Assembly: GCA_034698045.1 (NCBI GenBank)
Contig: JAQGAU010001066.1
Location: 1 to 21,688 of the forward strand
Length of the DNA: 21,688 nt
DNA from: Paramacrobiotus richtersi
Taxonomy: Eukaryota > Tardigrada > Eutardigrada > Parachela > Macrobiotidae
Direction of reading: 5' to 3'
The number at the start of each line of letters is the position of its first letter. Within the stretch, counting starts at the first letter, position 1. A program made the translations under genes and the position numbers. The notes under the pieces were generated by a model. The model was not told the origin of the DNA, made no database searches, and saw nothing but the letters and a program-made list of their open reading frames with translations. Shown here piece after piece: positions 1 through 10,545 of the stretch.

Positions 1-868
1 CAATACCGTCCGGTATAATTCCCAAAACATCGGCATCGATATCCATGCAAATCCTCATCCGAATGTATGCAGATACCTTTACACACGGATCAAGGGAACA
101 AATGTGACGAAATGTCGCGACACTCTTTACCAACATATCCCGGTTTGCATGAACATTTCGGACCATTGACCATTTCCTTGCATTCGAAATTCTCGTTCGG
201 GCAGACAGTGGAATCGCAGTTTGCGTCTTTGGTGTCACTACCGTTTCGCACGTTGAATCGATGTGTCGGAAGGACACGTTTTTCGGACAAGCTAATATCG
301 CGCACGCACCCGGAGAATGTATTCGTTTTAAATCTTTGTGACCACCGTCCACCTATCACAACACTTGTAGCAAGATCATGTGATGGTGAGAGTTTTGCTG
401 GCATTCGTTCTTTCCATCAATTTCCACAAGAAGATCGTTTTCTTTCATGAATATACGGAGATTGTGCCAGCTGTTCGAAGCGTGCCCTCGTGTCTTTCGG
501 TTACGCTACCTCGGAGAACAATGCTCTGGCGCCTTATTTCCAAATAATATATAGTACCGCTTCGCTAATTTTGACGATCAACAATGTTCCGGATTCTTTA
601 GCGATGCGGAACTGTAACTGGATACTAAGCGCGGAAGCGTTGGACGGCGGTTGAAATGTTATAAACCCGTTTCCATCAAAATGGTATGAGTTTTCGGTTT
701 CTAATAAATGAAAACAGCAACATGAGTTTTGAGCAGGAGAAGGTGTAAAAATTTAATGTTATACAACTTACCTCGTTTATTGCAATCAAATGCGCTAAAC
801 CCGTTAGCGCAGCGGCATTTGTATCCATCTCATCCGACGATGCAAGTGCCGCCGTTCAAGCAACAACG
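1..868 (-). pseudogene. Broken EGF / laminin-G / EGF / EGF module fragment of a large extracellular or cell-surface protein
   Basis: Read on the minus strand, 868-772 encodes an EGF-like half-module (CLNGGTC then YKCRCANGF). A 71-bp GT-AG intron (701-771) follows, then a laminin-G domain from 700 to about 300 (begins SYHFDGNGFITF, later WHNLRIF, then VIGGRW and FSGCVRDISL). Next come a complete six-cysteine EGF module (about 225-110) and a third EGF module cut by the window edge. EGF/laminin-G alternation is typical of metazoan adhesion and matrix proteins such as Fat-like cadherins, Crumbs, Slit and neurexins; I cannot choose between them. Lesions: TGA at 832-830 inside the first EGF, TAA at 536-534 with frame changes near 540-470 in laminin-G, a frame change near the T-run at 393-396, and TGA at 92-90 between the last two EGFs with the same frame on both sides. 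An in-frame TAA also lies just before the first EGF. It is either decayed or badly sequenced. Confidence 0.75.
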
Positions 869-2065
869 TTAACCCTATCTTCACCTTGGCAAGGATCTCC
901 TTGGCCATGAAAAGGAAAAGTTTATCCACATTCAAGTTTAATTTGGCGCTCGTTTCGGCGTAGCTCAGCCTCATCTTTTCGCTATATGCCTAGATTGATA
1001 TCAAAATACACTGATTTTTGTATTCGTAAATATACAGTAAGTGCGCAGTAAAATCAGGGTTTAATTTACATTTTTGGTATTTATTTTTTAGCACCAGCTG
1101 TAATAGATTCGTGCCCTGATACGTTAGCGCGTTTATTTCAGTGCATCACGATGTCATGTTATTACATCATTTCGCAACATTTATGAAGTAGAAATATTTG
1201 ACGTAACGAGTGGTTACAAATAAAAAGTGAAAGCTTTAAACTAAGCATGAGTGGTTAAATGGGAAATTGTAAACAAATCTATGCGCATGCAATAATAGAT
1301 TGTGATTACTGTTCTTTAGCTGCTCGACTTCTTGTTTAATGATAGAAGTAAACATATTTTCGGATTACAACTTCTTACAAATTATGTAATGCAGGCATAC
1401 TTTGGCCAGGGTATGGCTGACTTCTCGGCGACCCACAAGGTCACTTTTGGTTCCGACCAAAACTCGTACCACGTGAGGTCCTACATTCTTGTCAACTTCC
1501 GCCAACCATTTGTCCATGCGGATGCTTTCTTTGTTTGTCAAATCCAGTGTTAATACAATGCCGTGTGAACCACGATAAAAGCTTGAGGTGATGTTGCGGA
1601 ATCGCTCTTGTCCTGCAGTGTCCCACTAAAACGTCATGATTGTACAGTTGTACTCCAGACATACAGGTTCAACATAAGACAGCAGTAGACTTACAATTTG
1701 GAGTTTGACCTGCCTATCTTCGACAAGAAGTGTCCGAATTCTCTAAAAAGAAGATTCTATAGCTGCTTAGCGGATACGATGAGATGTACTTACAAAATCA
1801 ACTCCGATGGTGTTGCTGTAGACGGGATTAAACGTTTCGTCCTAAACAAAACAGGCATAATTATAGTTTGTTGTGTTAAATCCCTTAATAATTATATTGT
1901 GGAAATACGTCCGTTAATTAGTGGAAAATGTGGGCTATATTCGGGCGCAGACGAAAATGTAATGCAAACGGTTAAAACCAGTTTTATCGTACCGCATATC
2001 GTAAAAGAAGTGAGGACTTGCCAACTCCAGCATCGCCCAGTATCACAATCTTGAACAAATAATCG
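804..2065 (-). CDS. Rab-family small GTPase, five exons seen, 5' and 3' ends uncertain
   Basis: This is a membrane-traffic GTPase. Exons (minus): 2065-1993, 1841-1794, 1742-1695, 1625-1401 and 989 to about 885, all with GT-AG borders and matching phases. In order they give the P-loop GDAGVGKSS after DYLFKIVIL, switch I SNTIGVDF, the RIRTLLVEDRQVKLQI strand, WDTAGQERFRNITSSFYRG (G3 and switch II), the G4 motif as GTKSD (Thr replaces the usual Asn) and G5 ETSAK. All are open and undamaged. The fold resembles the Rab1/8/35 branch. The start codon and the few residues before DYLF are not identified; they should lie in an upstream exon above 2065. At the 3' end the open frame runs past AKEILAKVKIG to a TAA at 806-804 without a C-terminal double-cysteine prenylation motif, and overlaps the EGF module read in another frame. 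A donor-like GTGAAG at 884-879 could end the exon earlier. Confidence 0.88.
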
Positions 2066-2599
2066 CTGGAAAAAACGAACAAAAAAGTTTCCACTGCAAG
2101 TTATGTTTCAACTGCTGACTCTTTGATAAGCAAAAATAATAGTCCGCAGTCAGTTCAGTTAGAAAAAGACGGAAAAGGGGGACCTACAACTGATCATGTT
2201 GGTCCATACATTAGTCAAGCCTCACTTCCGCATCCGCGATTTCCCGCCATGGATATTCTACCCGTTAGCCGTACATAAGGATAAATAACTGACATCAAAA
2301 TAATACTTCAGGGACACAACTGGACAAGCCTTATTCTCATCCTGAACAGCAATACTGCCCGACTGGAATACTAATCCACGGTTTTATCGCAAGGAGAATC
2401 ATTTTTATTTGAAATATGCATGCACAAGTTCAGCATTAGCTACAACCGTAAGAAAAGCGATGTAACCTGAAAATCCTGGAGAAAAATGTCATTCAGTAAT
2501 TCAGTTATTTCCAAGATTTTTGTGGATAGTTACAAATAAGAATCGTATTTCTTTTAGTTACGACTTGATGGTCTTGTACACTCATACGATATTAACTTT
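2066..2599. other. Gap upstream of the Rab exons, no clear gene
   Basis: It should hold the missing first Rab exon. A minus-strand ATG near 2251-2249 opens a short frame ending in a GTGAGG donor-like site, but its phase does not fit the next Rab exon. Nothing else is supported. Confidence 0.4.
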
Positions 2600-2785
2600 T
2601 TAATGTTTAGACAGCCGTAGTTTTTCGCACACATAATATTCTTTGATGCCATTGTCAGTCCGCTTTATCATATAATCATATGTTCTGAAAGTGGGCGTTC
2701 GTACATTTTCGTGCTTTTGTTTGGATTTCGTGAGCTGACCTGTGCTAGACCATAACCATAATTTTTTTGCATCTCGCTTCGCCAT
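2600..2785 (-). CDS. Small basic hypothetical protein, 61 residues
   Basis: An ATG at 2785-2783 starts an open frame of 61 codons ending in TAA. The product starts MAKRDAKKLWLWSS, is rich in lysine and arginine, and ends EYYVCEKLRLSKH. The amino-acid mix is protein-like (aromatic residues spaced through charged stretches). I recognise no family and see no signal peptide or membrane segment. It may be a short gene, an exon, or chance. It lies upstream of the Rab gene on the same strand but is not part of it as far as phases show. Confidence 0.3.
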   Translation of the reverse strand: MAKRDAKKLWLWSSTGQLTKSKQKHENVRTPTFRTYDYMIKRTDNGIKEYYVCEKLRLSKH

Positions 2786-2865
2786 GACAACAGTAGACTT
2801 GAATAAAAGCATGCGCACCAGAGAGCAGAAGGTTACGGCAACAAAAATATTAGGGAGTATAGGTA

Positions 2866-2946
2866 TAGTACACTCACGCTTATTAATAGATTTTTATGGT
2901 CAAATGTAGTACACTCGCGCTTATTATATATTTTAATGGTCAAAGT
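2866..2946. repeat. Imperfect tandem duplication, period 41 bp
   Basis: Two copies (2866-2906 and 2907-2946) share tagtacactc, a cgcttatta core and an atggtcaaa end, with a few substitutions and small gaps. The surroundings are AT-rich non-coding DNA. Confidence 0.8.
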
Positions 2947-3339
2947 AATTATATATATAACTAATATAAGGTACTTGTTATGCATACGCGGAAGCTTGCG
3001 CCCTTACAAAATGCTGTCATAGCGTACTCGTGTTTTGAAGCGGGTAGCTAGAAAACTAGCACTGCAAGAAAATTCTGTGACAGAACTACGCACGCAAATT
3101 TACAAAAGAATGTAAATGTTTTAAAATATTTTTCGTAAGATTAAGGTAACTATGCGAAGTCATGCAGCAGTTACAATCTCTAGATCTGTAAAACTGCTTT
3201 ATTTTCCTAACCTCAACAGTCAGAAGTGTTATGCTACTAAATACGTACTCAATGAATACTTCATGGTTTCGCCCTTACGCTTATGTTACCCGTGTCGATT
3301 GCAATAAAAAGGCACTGAAAGCTGTAAAGTTGATCAACC
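2947..3339. other. Intergenic stretch before the SFT2 copy
   Basis: AT-rich, with no frame I would call coding. It includes the presumed 5' flank of the SFT2-like sequence. Confidence 0.5.
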
Positions 3340-3818
3340 ATGGAAAAAATTAAAGTGACCCTACACCTCCGCGAAAAAAACGGTTACTGAAGAAGTTAAC
3401 GATGCTGGGACTCTGAGTTTTGACCGCCGATTTCGAGGATTTCTTATATGCTACATAATCGGAGTACTTTGTTCAGTTGTTGCGTCCTGCTTATTATGGC
3501 TTCCTGTAAATGGTTTGGTGATTTTTGCCGTCCTTTTCAGTTTTGGAAACCTGCTATCGCTTGGAAGTACTTGTTTTCTAAAAGGTCCACTGCACCAGAT
3601 TAAGGAAATGTTTCGTGAGACGCGGTGGTTAGCAACACTTTTTGTGCTGATTTTTCTGGCGCTTTATACGCTTATGTCTGCTTTATGGTGACGTGCGTTT
3701 GCGTTGACGATGATTTTCTGTATTTGTCAGTATCTTGCATTCTTTTGGTATTCTCTGACGTATATGCATACCTTTTGCGTTGGCCGCAATAAAAAAGTTC
3801 ATTACACATTTTTTTTGA
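3340..3818 (+). pseudogene. SFT2-like vesicle transport membrane protein, single exon with three lesions
   Basis: SFT2 proteins are small four-helix membrane proteins of the Golgi/endosome that help vesicles fuse. An ATG at 3340 opens with MEKIK, as SFT2 proteins do. In the next frame come LSFDRRFRGFLIC, SFGNLLSLGSTCFLKGPLHQ and RWLATLFVLIFLALYTLMS, a strong family match with three hydrophobic helices. Lesions: a frame change at or near the seven-A run (3373-3379), where six As would join the two frames; TGA at 3689-3691 in place of the second residue of a family WW pair, same frame continuing to FCICQYLAFFWYSL; and a frame change near 3761-3770 before IPFALAAIKK. The third frame ends at TGA 3816-3818, about the normal family length. 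No intron is visible, unlike neighbouring genes, so a retrocopy is possible; sequence error is the alternative. Confidence 0.85.
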
Positions 3819-3820
3819 GG

Positions 3821-3826
3821 AATAAA
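3821..3826 (+). other. AATAAA polyadenylation signal candidate
   Basis: A canonical hexamer two bases after the last stop of the SFT2-like frame. It fits a short 3' UTR but is a common motif in AT-rich DNA. Confidence 0.35.
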
Positions 3827-3829
3827 CCT

Positions 3830-4418
3830 GATAATAAGAAGAGCGCATGTTAATCTCTGTATACATCAGTAATAATAATTATAACAGAATTCGCATGTGT
3901 GAAGAAGAGCACATGTACAGTAGTGACAGTACTGTATTATTGTTAACTCTTCAAATGATGCGAGCACGTTAATGATCACCGATCCAGTATGCATAACATG
4001 ACCTCTTCATCAGTTTTACATCACTTTATCCGGTCGAGCAGTCTTTCGGATGCAAGTCATGCAACCAGAGTGAGAACAAAAGCACATATAAGATTGGTAA
4101 CGTTTGTGGTTATGGTTATCGTGAATGGTGTAAGTTTAATTTATGATTACCGAGCAACTTGAAGCTGCAGGATACAAGTATATGAACACATAAGTATGTC
4201 ATTGGCTCAACGCTATGCGTATTTTGTGAAAATATAAAAGACTGCCAGTGACAGCCAGTGATACAGAAGGGAATTTGCAGTTGCATAATTGTCGTCAGCT
4301 ATGTTCATCGATAGCGCTAGCAGTGCTAGCGTAGAAATCAATGTATCGATAGGGTCCTACGTACGATATGCGAATATAATTCTCCCCGGCCCCATGAGAT
4401 TACGCACAGTCAAAGCCG
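3830..4418. other. Intergenic stretch with a short palindrome
   Basis: No convincing gene. At 4315-4331 there is an inverted repeat with 8-nt arms (cgctagca and tgctagcg) around one central base. Confidence 0.5.
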
Positions 4419-4420
4419 TC

Positions 4421-5096
4421 TTATCCAGGCTTCTTCTTCTTTCCCTTCGACGAATGTTTTCCAGCGCTCTCTAGGTCTTCCTGCTCGGCTGGCCCTTTCT
4501 CTGGTGGTTTAGTACCTTCCCCTGGCGATTTACTGCCGGGTGTGTTTCCGGTACTGATAATATGTGGTGACGGTGATACTGCTGGCTCCAGTCCCACCTT
4601 CATAAAGTGGAAAGCAGCAAAAAGTAAACATTTATTACCAGTAGTACCAATATTTTATTTGTGGTTTCCCCAAATAATGTTTCTACAAGATCGTTATTTT
4701 TATTTACGTACTGACAATAAGCATAAGATAATTAAAGAACATATACATTTACCTAATAATCGTATGGTTATTTGTTGTAGTGTTGTGACCAGTGTAGAAA
4801 CAACTTCTGCAACCGAACGGTTACTTACTGCGGTGAGGCTACTCTAGATTATATGTGGTAATTTTATAACCGCGCGATAAATATCCCAAGAAATGCAGCT
4901 GTATATACTGCAAATGTTCAGCCGAATTCCGAATTTTATATGACCAAGATTACATATGCTAGTACCTTATGCGATTGTTACCGTAACGCGAATTTTTCTG
5001 TTTGACTCCGCCAGCTGGTCTATCGCACCGTGAAGTTCGACAATCCTTTTGTTGAGAACGTCAAATTTTTGCGCATCTGGATCGAAGCCGGATGCG
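4421..5096 (-). CDS. Two C-terminal exons of a coiled-coil protein with a proline/lysine-rich tail
   Basis: Exon 5096-4982 (minus) follows an AG acceptor, ends at a GTAACA donor and encodes a heptad-like amphipathic helix (FDVLNKRIVELHGAIDQLAE then SNRKIR). A 383-bp intron (4981-4599) joins it in phase 0 to exon 4598-4421. That exon encodes a low-complexity tail rich in Pro, Gly, Ser and Glu and ends in a lysine cluster (SSKGKKKKPG) before TAA. Splice sites and phases agree, so the pair is probably real. The helix would suit a subunit that assembles through a coiled coil; I do not recognise the family. Further 5' exons should lie above 5096 on the minus strand, but I could not find them. Confidence 0.6.
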
Positions 5097-5499
5097 CTAA
5101 TGCGCGATTTTATGTACCTGTATTTACGGCACTAGGTTTATGCATTTTTTGTTTAGAAATTAAATTAATTTTGATGTCTCCTTCTGAACTTAAAACGTTA
5201 TATGTACTTCAGACGCAACTTTCAACCCTGATGCCAGCTGCAGTATGCCGATTTAGAGTTCTTTAACGTGTATAAATCAACAACTTATACTTATTATGAA
5301 AAATGTCAAAGGAAAAATTCCATTAGCGCCAAATGAGCAGCTTACTCAGTCAAATTTGCGCATTTTTGTTCCTTGAATTCGAATGCCAGCGCTGAAAGCA
5401 GTTAAAGGCATATAAGTATCAGTTCGTAGATATGTAGCTATTAGCTGATTTAACTAACAAAGCAAGCCAAGCAAATATACGTTTAATCCGTTTACGTAT
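5097..5499. other. AT-rich stretch, no gene seen
   Basis: It may contain the intron and upstream exons of the coiled-coil gene. Open frames here (for example 5097-5266 plus) read as AT-rich intron-like sequence. Confidence 0.4.
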
Positions 5500-5730
5500 A
5501 TGTATCCGTATAAACGCTTTGGAGACATTCCCGAATACCGTTCACAACAATTTCTCGAATGCCGGACTGTGCAAGATAGGGCAGAAATCGCAAAACAGTG
5601 CATGGTATATTGTTCCCATTATCTGGGATATCCGTTCGGTCCACATGAAAACACGGGTTTGTTCTGCTTTGCGCCATTGTCGAAGAAATATAAGGCCTTA
5701 AAAAAATCGAAAGGTTCTGATAAAGGTTAA
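5500..5730 (+). CDS. Hypothetical protein or terminal exon with a lysine-rich end
   Basis: An open frame of 76 codons from ATG 5500 to TAA 5730. It includes QDRAEIAKQCMVYCSHYLGY and ends LSKKYKALKKSKGSDKG. The charged, lysine-rich C-terminus and the lack of stops favour this frame over two overlapping ORFs in the same place. No family recognised and no membrane segment. It could be a last exon, since the frame stays open a little upstream of the ATG. Confidence 0.4.
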   Translation: MYPYKRFGDIPEYRSQQFLECRTVQDRAEIAKQCMVYCSHYLGYPFGPHENTGLFCFAPLSKKYKALKKSKGSDKG

Positions 5731-5953
5731 ATGTATCATGAGACTACCGAATAAAATTCCAAGTTAGACACGAAGAACTTGAAAAATTTGCAAATATTAT
5801 TTCGTGAGGAAAACAGAAATGAGGAGAGCTGCGAACGCTGCGCTGCGACGCCGCGAACATCGCATGGCCACGAAAGTTCCGGCCAGTCCATGATATTCGC
5901 ACAAACATATTGTAAAATTCGCAAACGTGTTAATTACAAAATTCGCTTCCCAA

Positions 5954-6352
5954 TCACGCTACCAAAAATTGTGAGTTAATATGGGGGCGCTTGCGTTGAC
6001 TTGCAACAAAAGCAACAAACTGTTTTCCATTTACGTTCTGACATAGTCTGCCATCTGCGAAGGCTGCAGAACGTGTGATGACCTTTCGGACTCCAGTACT
6101 TTATGCTGTGTTCCAGACTTGAATTGGGATCTTGCTGTCGGTGATTTGATTTGGAAATCTGAACTGACCACGGGAAACAACTTCGTACAAGGCCCAACTC
6201 AGGCACTGCGTCATAGCTTTAGGGGCGTCGAACCGGAAATGTCTTTGGGATAAGATTTGTTTCAGTGTGCGCGTACTTGCTCCACCTCGGGTCACGTTCA
6301 TTAATGGCTTCATTTCGGCCTCTTGTGACTGGCTTTCTGGAAACTGTTTCAA
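5954..6352 (-). CDS. Hypothetical protein fragment with one in-frame TAA
   Basis: On the minus strand an open frame enters near 6352 (possible AG acceptor at 6347-6346) and reads LMNVTRGGASTRTLKQIL, RHFRFDAPKAMTQCLSWAL and RGQFRFPNQITDSKIPIQVW before TAA at 6103-6101. The same frame then continues for 48 more codons (KVITRSAAFADGRLC, KQFVAFVASQRKRPH) to TGA at 5956-5954. Both parts look protein-like, so the TAA may be a lesion or error. It is unrecognised and I could not find the upstream exon. The overlapping plus-strand ORF at 6265-6657 looks like a shadow. Confidence 0.45.
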
Positions 6353-7641
6353 TTTGGCGGTTTGTTAATTACAGCAGCCTGCTACAAACGGCAGGATTTG
6401 TGATTCCAGGAAATTTGTTACACATTTGTACGTTCGAAGTTCGAGCGGAATGTCCTGATCATAACAAGATAGTGTGCGCCAATGGTGACGTATTTACTAA
6501 ATATGTGAGTGCGCTATCCGCTAATGGCGGCAATAACACTGTAACAGATCTGGACCGAAGCAAAAAAAGACCAAGAGTTAAGTACTTGTATGTTGGAGCA
6601 AATAGGCATCAACAGAATTACAGATTAATTGTTCTTGATCTAATGTTTATTAATTAATTTCGTAACTTCGTTATTGCACGCCTACAGGTACGTGTATAAT
6701 TATTGTATTTAACTTACCTCTCTCAGAGAGGGGCTCTCTGGATACCTAGATCTAACTGTAAGATATAATTTATTACAACATACAGTATAGTACATGTGCG
6801 GCTCAATTAATATCATTGAAATAATTGATAACTAACGATCAAACTGCAGTAATTACAGCGCATCGTGTTACTATAATTACTACGGTATTACGTTTGTTTG
6901 GGTTCCATCATGCCATGTTCTTTGTACGCTAGTGATATCGGTAGGATGGTCTCTTGCGGAAAGTTACAATAATTAAAAGCAGGCATTTAGACTGCAGCAC
7001 GTCATAACGTAGATCTTGTTGTGCTTGTTGCTAGACAGCGAGTTCCTTAGAGAAAGGTCGACCGTCGCTCCAGAATATTACCAGAGATGGCCAATAAGTT
7101 AGAAGGCTACTTTTCCAAAGTGTAAGCTAGCTTTTAGAATTTCTGGCAATAAGAATGTTCATGGAATGCGGGCTTTTTTAATACCACCGCACAGCATTAA
7201 TCAGTTGAAGAGGATTTGCGCGTTTGTTGTATGATCTACTCCACAGTCCTGTACAATTTTTGCGATTTTATATTTTTTTGAAATGTAAGAATACGTTCGC
7301 CAACTATATTTTTCACTGTGTCAGAGTGCAGTTATTAAACATTTTATCCGGTTACAGGATACCTATAAGGAGAATACGTAAGAATATATCTGCAAGTAAA
7401 AATAATATGAAGCATGATACATAAAACTTTGTGCAAGAAGATAAAAAAGAAGCATTTCAACAACTAGTTATTGTCAGTTTGCTTCTTCCGGTATATCCGT
7501 TTTCATGCATATGTAACATGTTGATGATAACAAACTGACCTTCCTGTAAGGAGTTCCAGAATCATATTTCTGGACACTGTGTAACGGTGTATACGTAATA
7601 AAGGATTAACGTTATCATGTTTAATGTTATAACCAATTGCA
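6353..7641. other. 1.3-kb AT-rich stretch without a supported gene
   Basis: Open frames at 6425-6657 and 7224-7424 (plus) are AT-rich and show no family. The only structure I see is the nested inverted repeats at 6718-6740. Confidence 0.45.
6718..6740. repeat. Two overlapping inverted repeats that exclude each other
   Basis: Arms cctctct and agagagg (6718-6732, one-base centre) overlap a second pair cagaga and tctctg (6724-6740, five-base loop). In RNA only one of the two stems could form at a time. No function is shown. Confidence 0.5.
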
Positions 7642-8172
7642 GCCTTAATGGACGAATTTGCATTGTTTTTGGCGGAAGACGCGGAAAGAAATCTAGAAAG
7701 CAATAATGAAAGCGATTTGATCACGAACGATACCGCTATCCGAACTACTGTAATAGTCGATAATATTATGACCTGCTTGGATTATTGCGCGATACTGTTG
7801 ACTCGTCGCCAGGTTCGAACGAAGAGAAAACGCACTCGGAATAATACTCCACCACCAGACATGCTGGAGCTTATTAAGGAGCAAGATCAAGATGAAGATC
7901 TTCTTAATTTCCAAAACAAGTTATACAACTGGACTTTCCGCCAGGGAAACGTTATTGGAGTGCATTACGATGAAGGCAGTACTGACACAGACGATTATAG
8001 TTAAAATGAGATAGTCCCTGGAGATCTTCGGATGCAGAGGGAGATAAACCACCGGAAATGGTCCTCCACAAATGGGATTCAAAATAACGGGATGTGTTTA
8101 CCCGAACTTGTCGCGAAAGAGGGCGAAAATTCCGATCCAGAAAGTAACAAAGTCGAGCCTGCATGTAGCTAG
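7642..8172 (+). CDS. Acidic hypothetical protein with a possible in-frame TAA
   Basis: After a CAG acceptor-like site, ATG 7648 opens 118 codons to TAA 8002-8004. The product begins MDEFALFLAEDAERNLE, has a basic patch (TRRQVRTKRKRTRNN) and ends in an acidic stretch (YDEGSTDTDDYS). The same frame stays open for 55 more codons after the TAA, to TAG at 8170-8172, and that part is also hydrophilic and acidic. Acidic plus basic patches would suit a nuclear protein, but this is only composition. Unrecognised. A third frame at 8015-8075 also looks codon-like, so a frame change is possible. Confidence 0.4.
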
Positions 8173-8484
8173 TAAGTAGTATACGTGTCATATATCTTTT
8201 GATGAATTATGTTTACATATATACGATGACGTCGTATTGTAATGCATGCACAATTTATGTATGTATCACAATGTCTATAGCTAACACGTAAGTATCTCAT
8301 AAAATCTTGCAAATAGTGTACTTTTTATTAAGCCTCCATGCATGCCCTTGTATACCGGCAGTGACTATTCTGTATTTGCAATTAATACACAAGAAAAATC
8401 TCTTTTCTATCGTGATTGCAGTATTGAAATTTATTTTTTCCACAATTGTCAAACATATTTTACCAAAATACTTTCCCGGCCCAG
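8173..8484. other. AT-rich gap, possibly intron or promoter of the next gene
   Basis: It ends in an AG acceptor (8483-8484) of the first exon I can support in the following gene. No other feature. Confidence 0.4.
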
Positions 8485-10545
8485 CTCGACATCCGGCAGT
8501 TTCCGTTAATCATTCTAGAATTATATGTTTACCTGGGGCCGGGTTATCCTTACAGCTACTCGTCCGATCCGTTGGTGAGATATTTTGCGTCGCTGATGAA
8601 GTGTGGATTTGTGGAGTCTTTCCGACAAATCTTCCAGATAATTTCCGCTAATCAGCAGCAATATCTCGCACTGCATGCAAAAAACCGTGTTACGGAAACT
8701 GACATACTTATCAAAAAAGAGCCAGGACTGCTGGCCCAGCTGGGTGATATGTTTGGACAGATAGAGGCTTTCAGCCAGAATGGTATCCAGCTGCTGGTAA
8801 CATTACGCAATTTTTAAACATATGCGGTTTTACGTTTAGCCCAAATATCCAACAGAATATTGTTTAGAAATTCTGCTGAACTAAAATGCGTCTAATATCA
8901 CTTCCGATATATGTTCTATTTCAAATGATCTCTTATTGTACAGTGTTGCATGATTCCGCCTTTTCGACTTGTTACAATTTGATAAGCCAGTATGGCGACT
9001 ATACGATCACAACGTGGATAGCATTCTGGATACGCTGAAGAACTATTTGTACAAACTGTCAAGAAAGTGTCGCGAAGATGGAGGGAAATGTCAAGCCATA
9101 GCTGGATTCATTCTAGCTGATCATTTGAAACAAACAGGTTAGCGTCGAATGCTTTCGTTTGAGATTGCGATGTATAATGACTTTCCGATAACGGCCAACT
9201 GCGGTCAACAGATCGTCTGTATACCTATGCTGACATCTCTAATGTTGCCCGTTCAGTAAATATTATTTATAATTTGATTTCCAGGAATTTGGAATCTTTC
9301 AAACTGTTTACTGAAGTGTATTATTTGAGTCAAAATAACGACCCTTGACGAGGGACGATCGTTGGCTGACCATGCCGCTAAAAACCTTTTTGACCTATAT
9401 ATACGGTGGGGACCAACACAAGATTTTCCCACGTTGGCTGAGGAATATTACCTAAAGGCACAGAAAATGGCAGACCACGGTACTGTACATGTGAAAGATT
9501 CGTTAAGATTCTGTCAAGTATATAATTAGTGTAGCCTGTTCGTTACGGAATTAGAAAGATGTTGGCATCCAGTATATTCATGGTGGTCTTTTTGCAGGCC
9601 GGAACAACCGGTTACGCCTAATAGCATTCTGCTGTCTAGTGGAAAGCAGCTTCCTTTTAGACAGGCTAGATGCGGAAGGATCTCGATTGGTAAACTGTTA
9701 CGTACTATTGTAAATTTTTCGTGCACAAATGGCAGAAACTTTTCCGTGAATAAATTGCGTCTATGCGCTTACAGATTCTACGAGACCTGAAGGAAAACTT
9801 AGATCCGGAAAACCACCCCTTTTTTGTCGTGCACGACTTTCTGGATTGGGCAGAAGCAATTCTGTTATGCCGGTATTGACAGCTACTTAATCGGACAAAT
9901 CCAAATGATTAGGTTGTTTATTAAACTCTTTATCTAGAGAAAAACAGTACTCAAAAGCTGTTGTACTGATCAAGCGGTGCATCAGCAGCCAAGAGCAACG
10001 TGACAACCCGCACCAACTGCAGAAGGCGTATAGAGAACTGCTTTAATATACGAAATGCAGGTACCAAACCCATAATTTCTTGGCGACATGTTTACCGGAT
10101 TTGCGAAGAGTATCTGTAGAATGCGTAGAGTTGTCTGCGATCTATTACATTAAAGGTCACTTTGAAAACGCTGCAGGGTCACACGCACGTTGCCTTTCAT
10201 TTATTCCAATCAGCATGGCAGTCGAAACGACGAGCGCCGGTTTTGCCGGACGTGGATGAATTCGAAGAGATCGCCAAAGTCAAGAACGCGGATGCTGTCA
10301 AGCCCGACAACACAAATTTCGATTTCATAAGTTATATAAGAAGCGTTTACCATAGCGTCAAAGACTCTGTGCGCCGCAAACATGCCATTCAGATTTGTCA
10401 GCTGTATTTGGAAATGACACGTCCTACACAGAGGGAAATCGATAGCGAAGGTTATGGACATGTCAATATGGATGCAAAGCTGGCCTGCTTCGACCACGAA
10501 ATCCGCATGCCAGTACCCTGTGACCTTTCCAAACATATAGGATGA
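8485..10545 (+). pseudogene. Multi-exon alpha-helical (TPR-like) protein with stops and a frame change, unidentified
   Basis: Supported exons: 8485-8796 (LDIRQFPLIILELYVYLGPG, then a long helical stretch), 8991-9137 (VDSILDTLKNYLYKLSRKC), 9285-9517 (LADHAAKNLFDLYIRWGP, LAEEYYLKAQKMADHG), 9598-9689, 9775-9872 (DFLDWAEAILLCR), 9938-10060 (KAVVLIKRCISSQEQRDNP) and 10109-10545 (VELSAIYYIKGHFENAA, then HVAFHLFQSAWQSKRR). Paired helices with tyrosine/alanine spacing resemble TPR or alpha-solenoid proteins. I considered large scaffold proteins such as separase or APC5 but see no diagnostic motif. The first exon could be a separate gene, because its phase does not match the second. Lesions: TGA at 9326-9328 and TAA at 10044-10046, both with the frame continuing; a phase mismatch at the 9517/9598 junction; and a frame change near 10171-10185. 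The gene ends at TGA 10543-10545. Confidence 0.6.

Noticed and set aside
3689..3691. TGA reassigned to tryptophan genome-wide
   Set aside because: The SFT2 site fits, but other in-frame stops include TAA and TAG, the NOS TGA sits at a glycine position, and intact genes use TGG for Trp and end in TGA.
4542..4847. 101-residue plus-strand ORF
   Set aside because: Lies opposite the proline/lysine-rich exon and its AT-rich intron; composition is intron-like.
6265..6657. 130-residue plus-strand ORF
   Set aside because: Overlaps a more protein-like minus-strand frame at its 5' end, and the rest is AT-rich with no splice or family support.
10210..10536. 108-residue minus-strand ORF
   Set aside because: Shadow of the last exon of the helical plus-strand gene.
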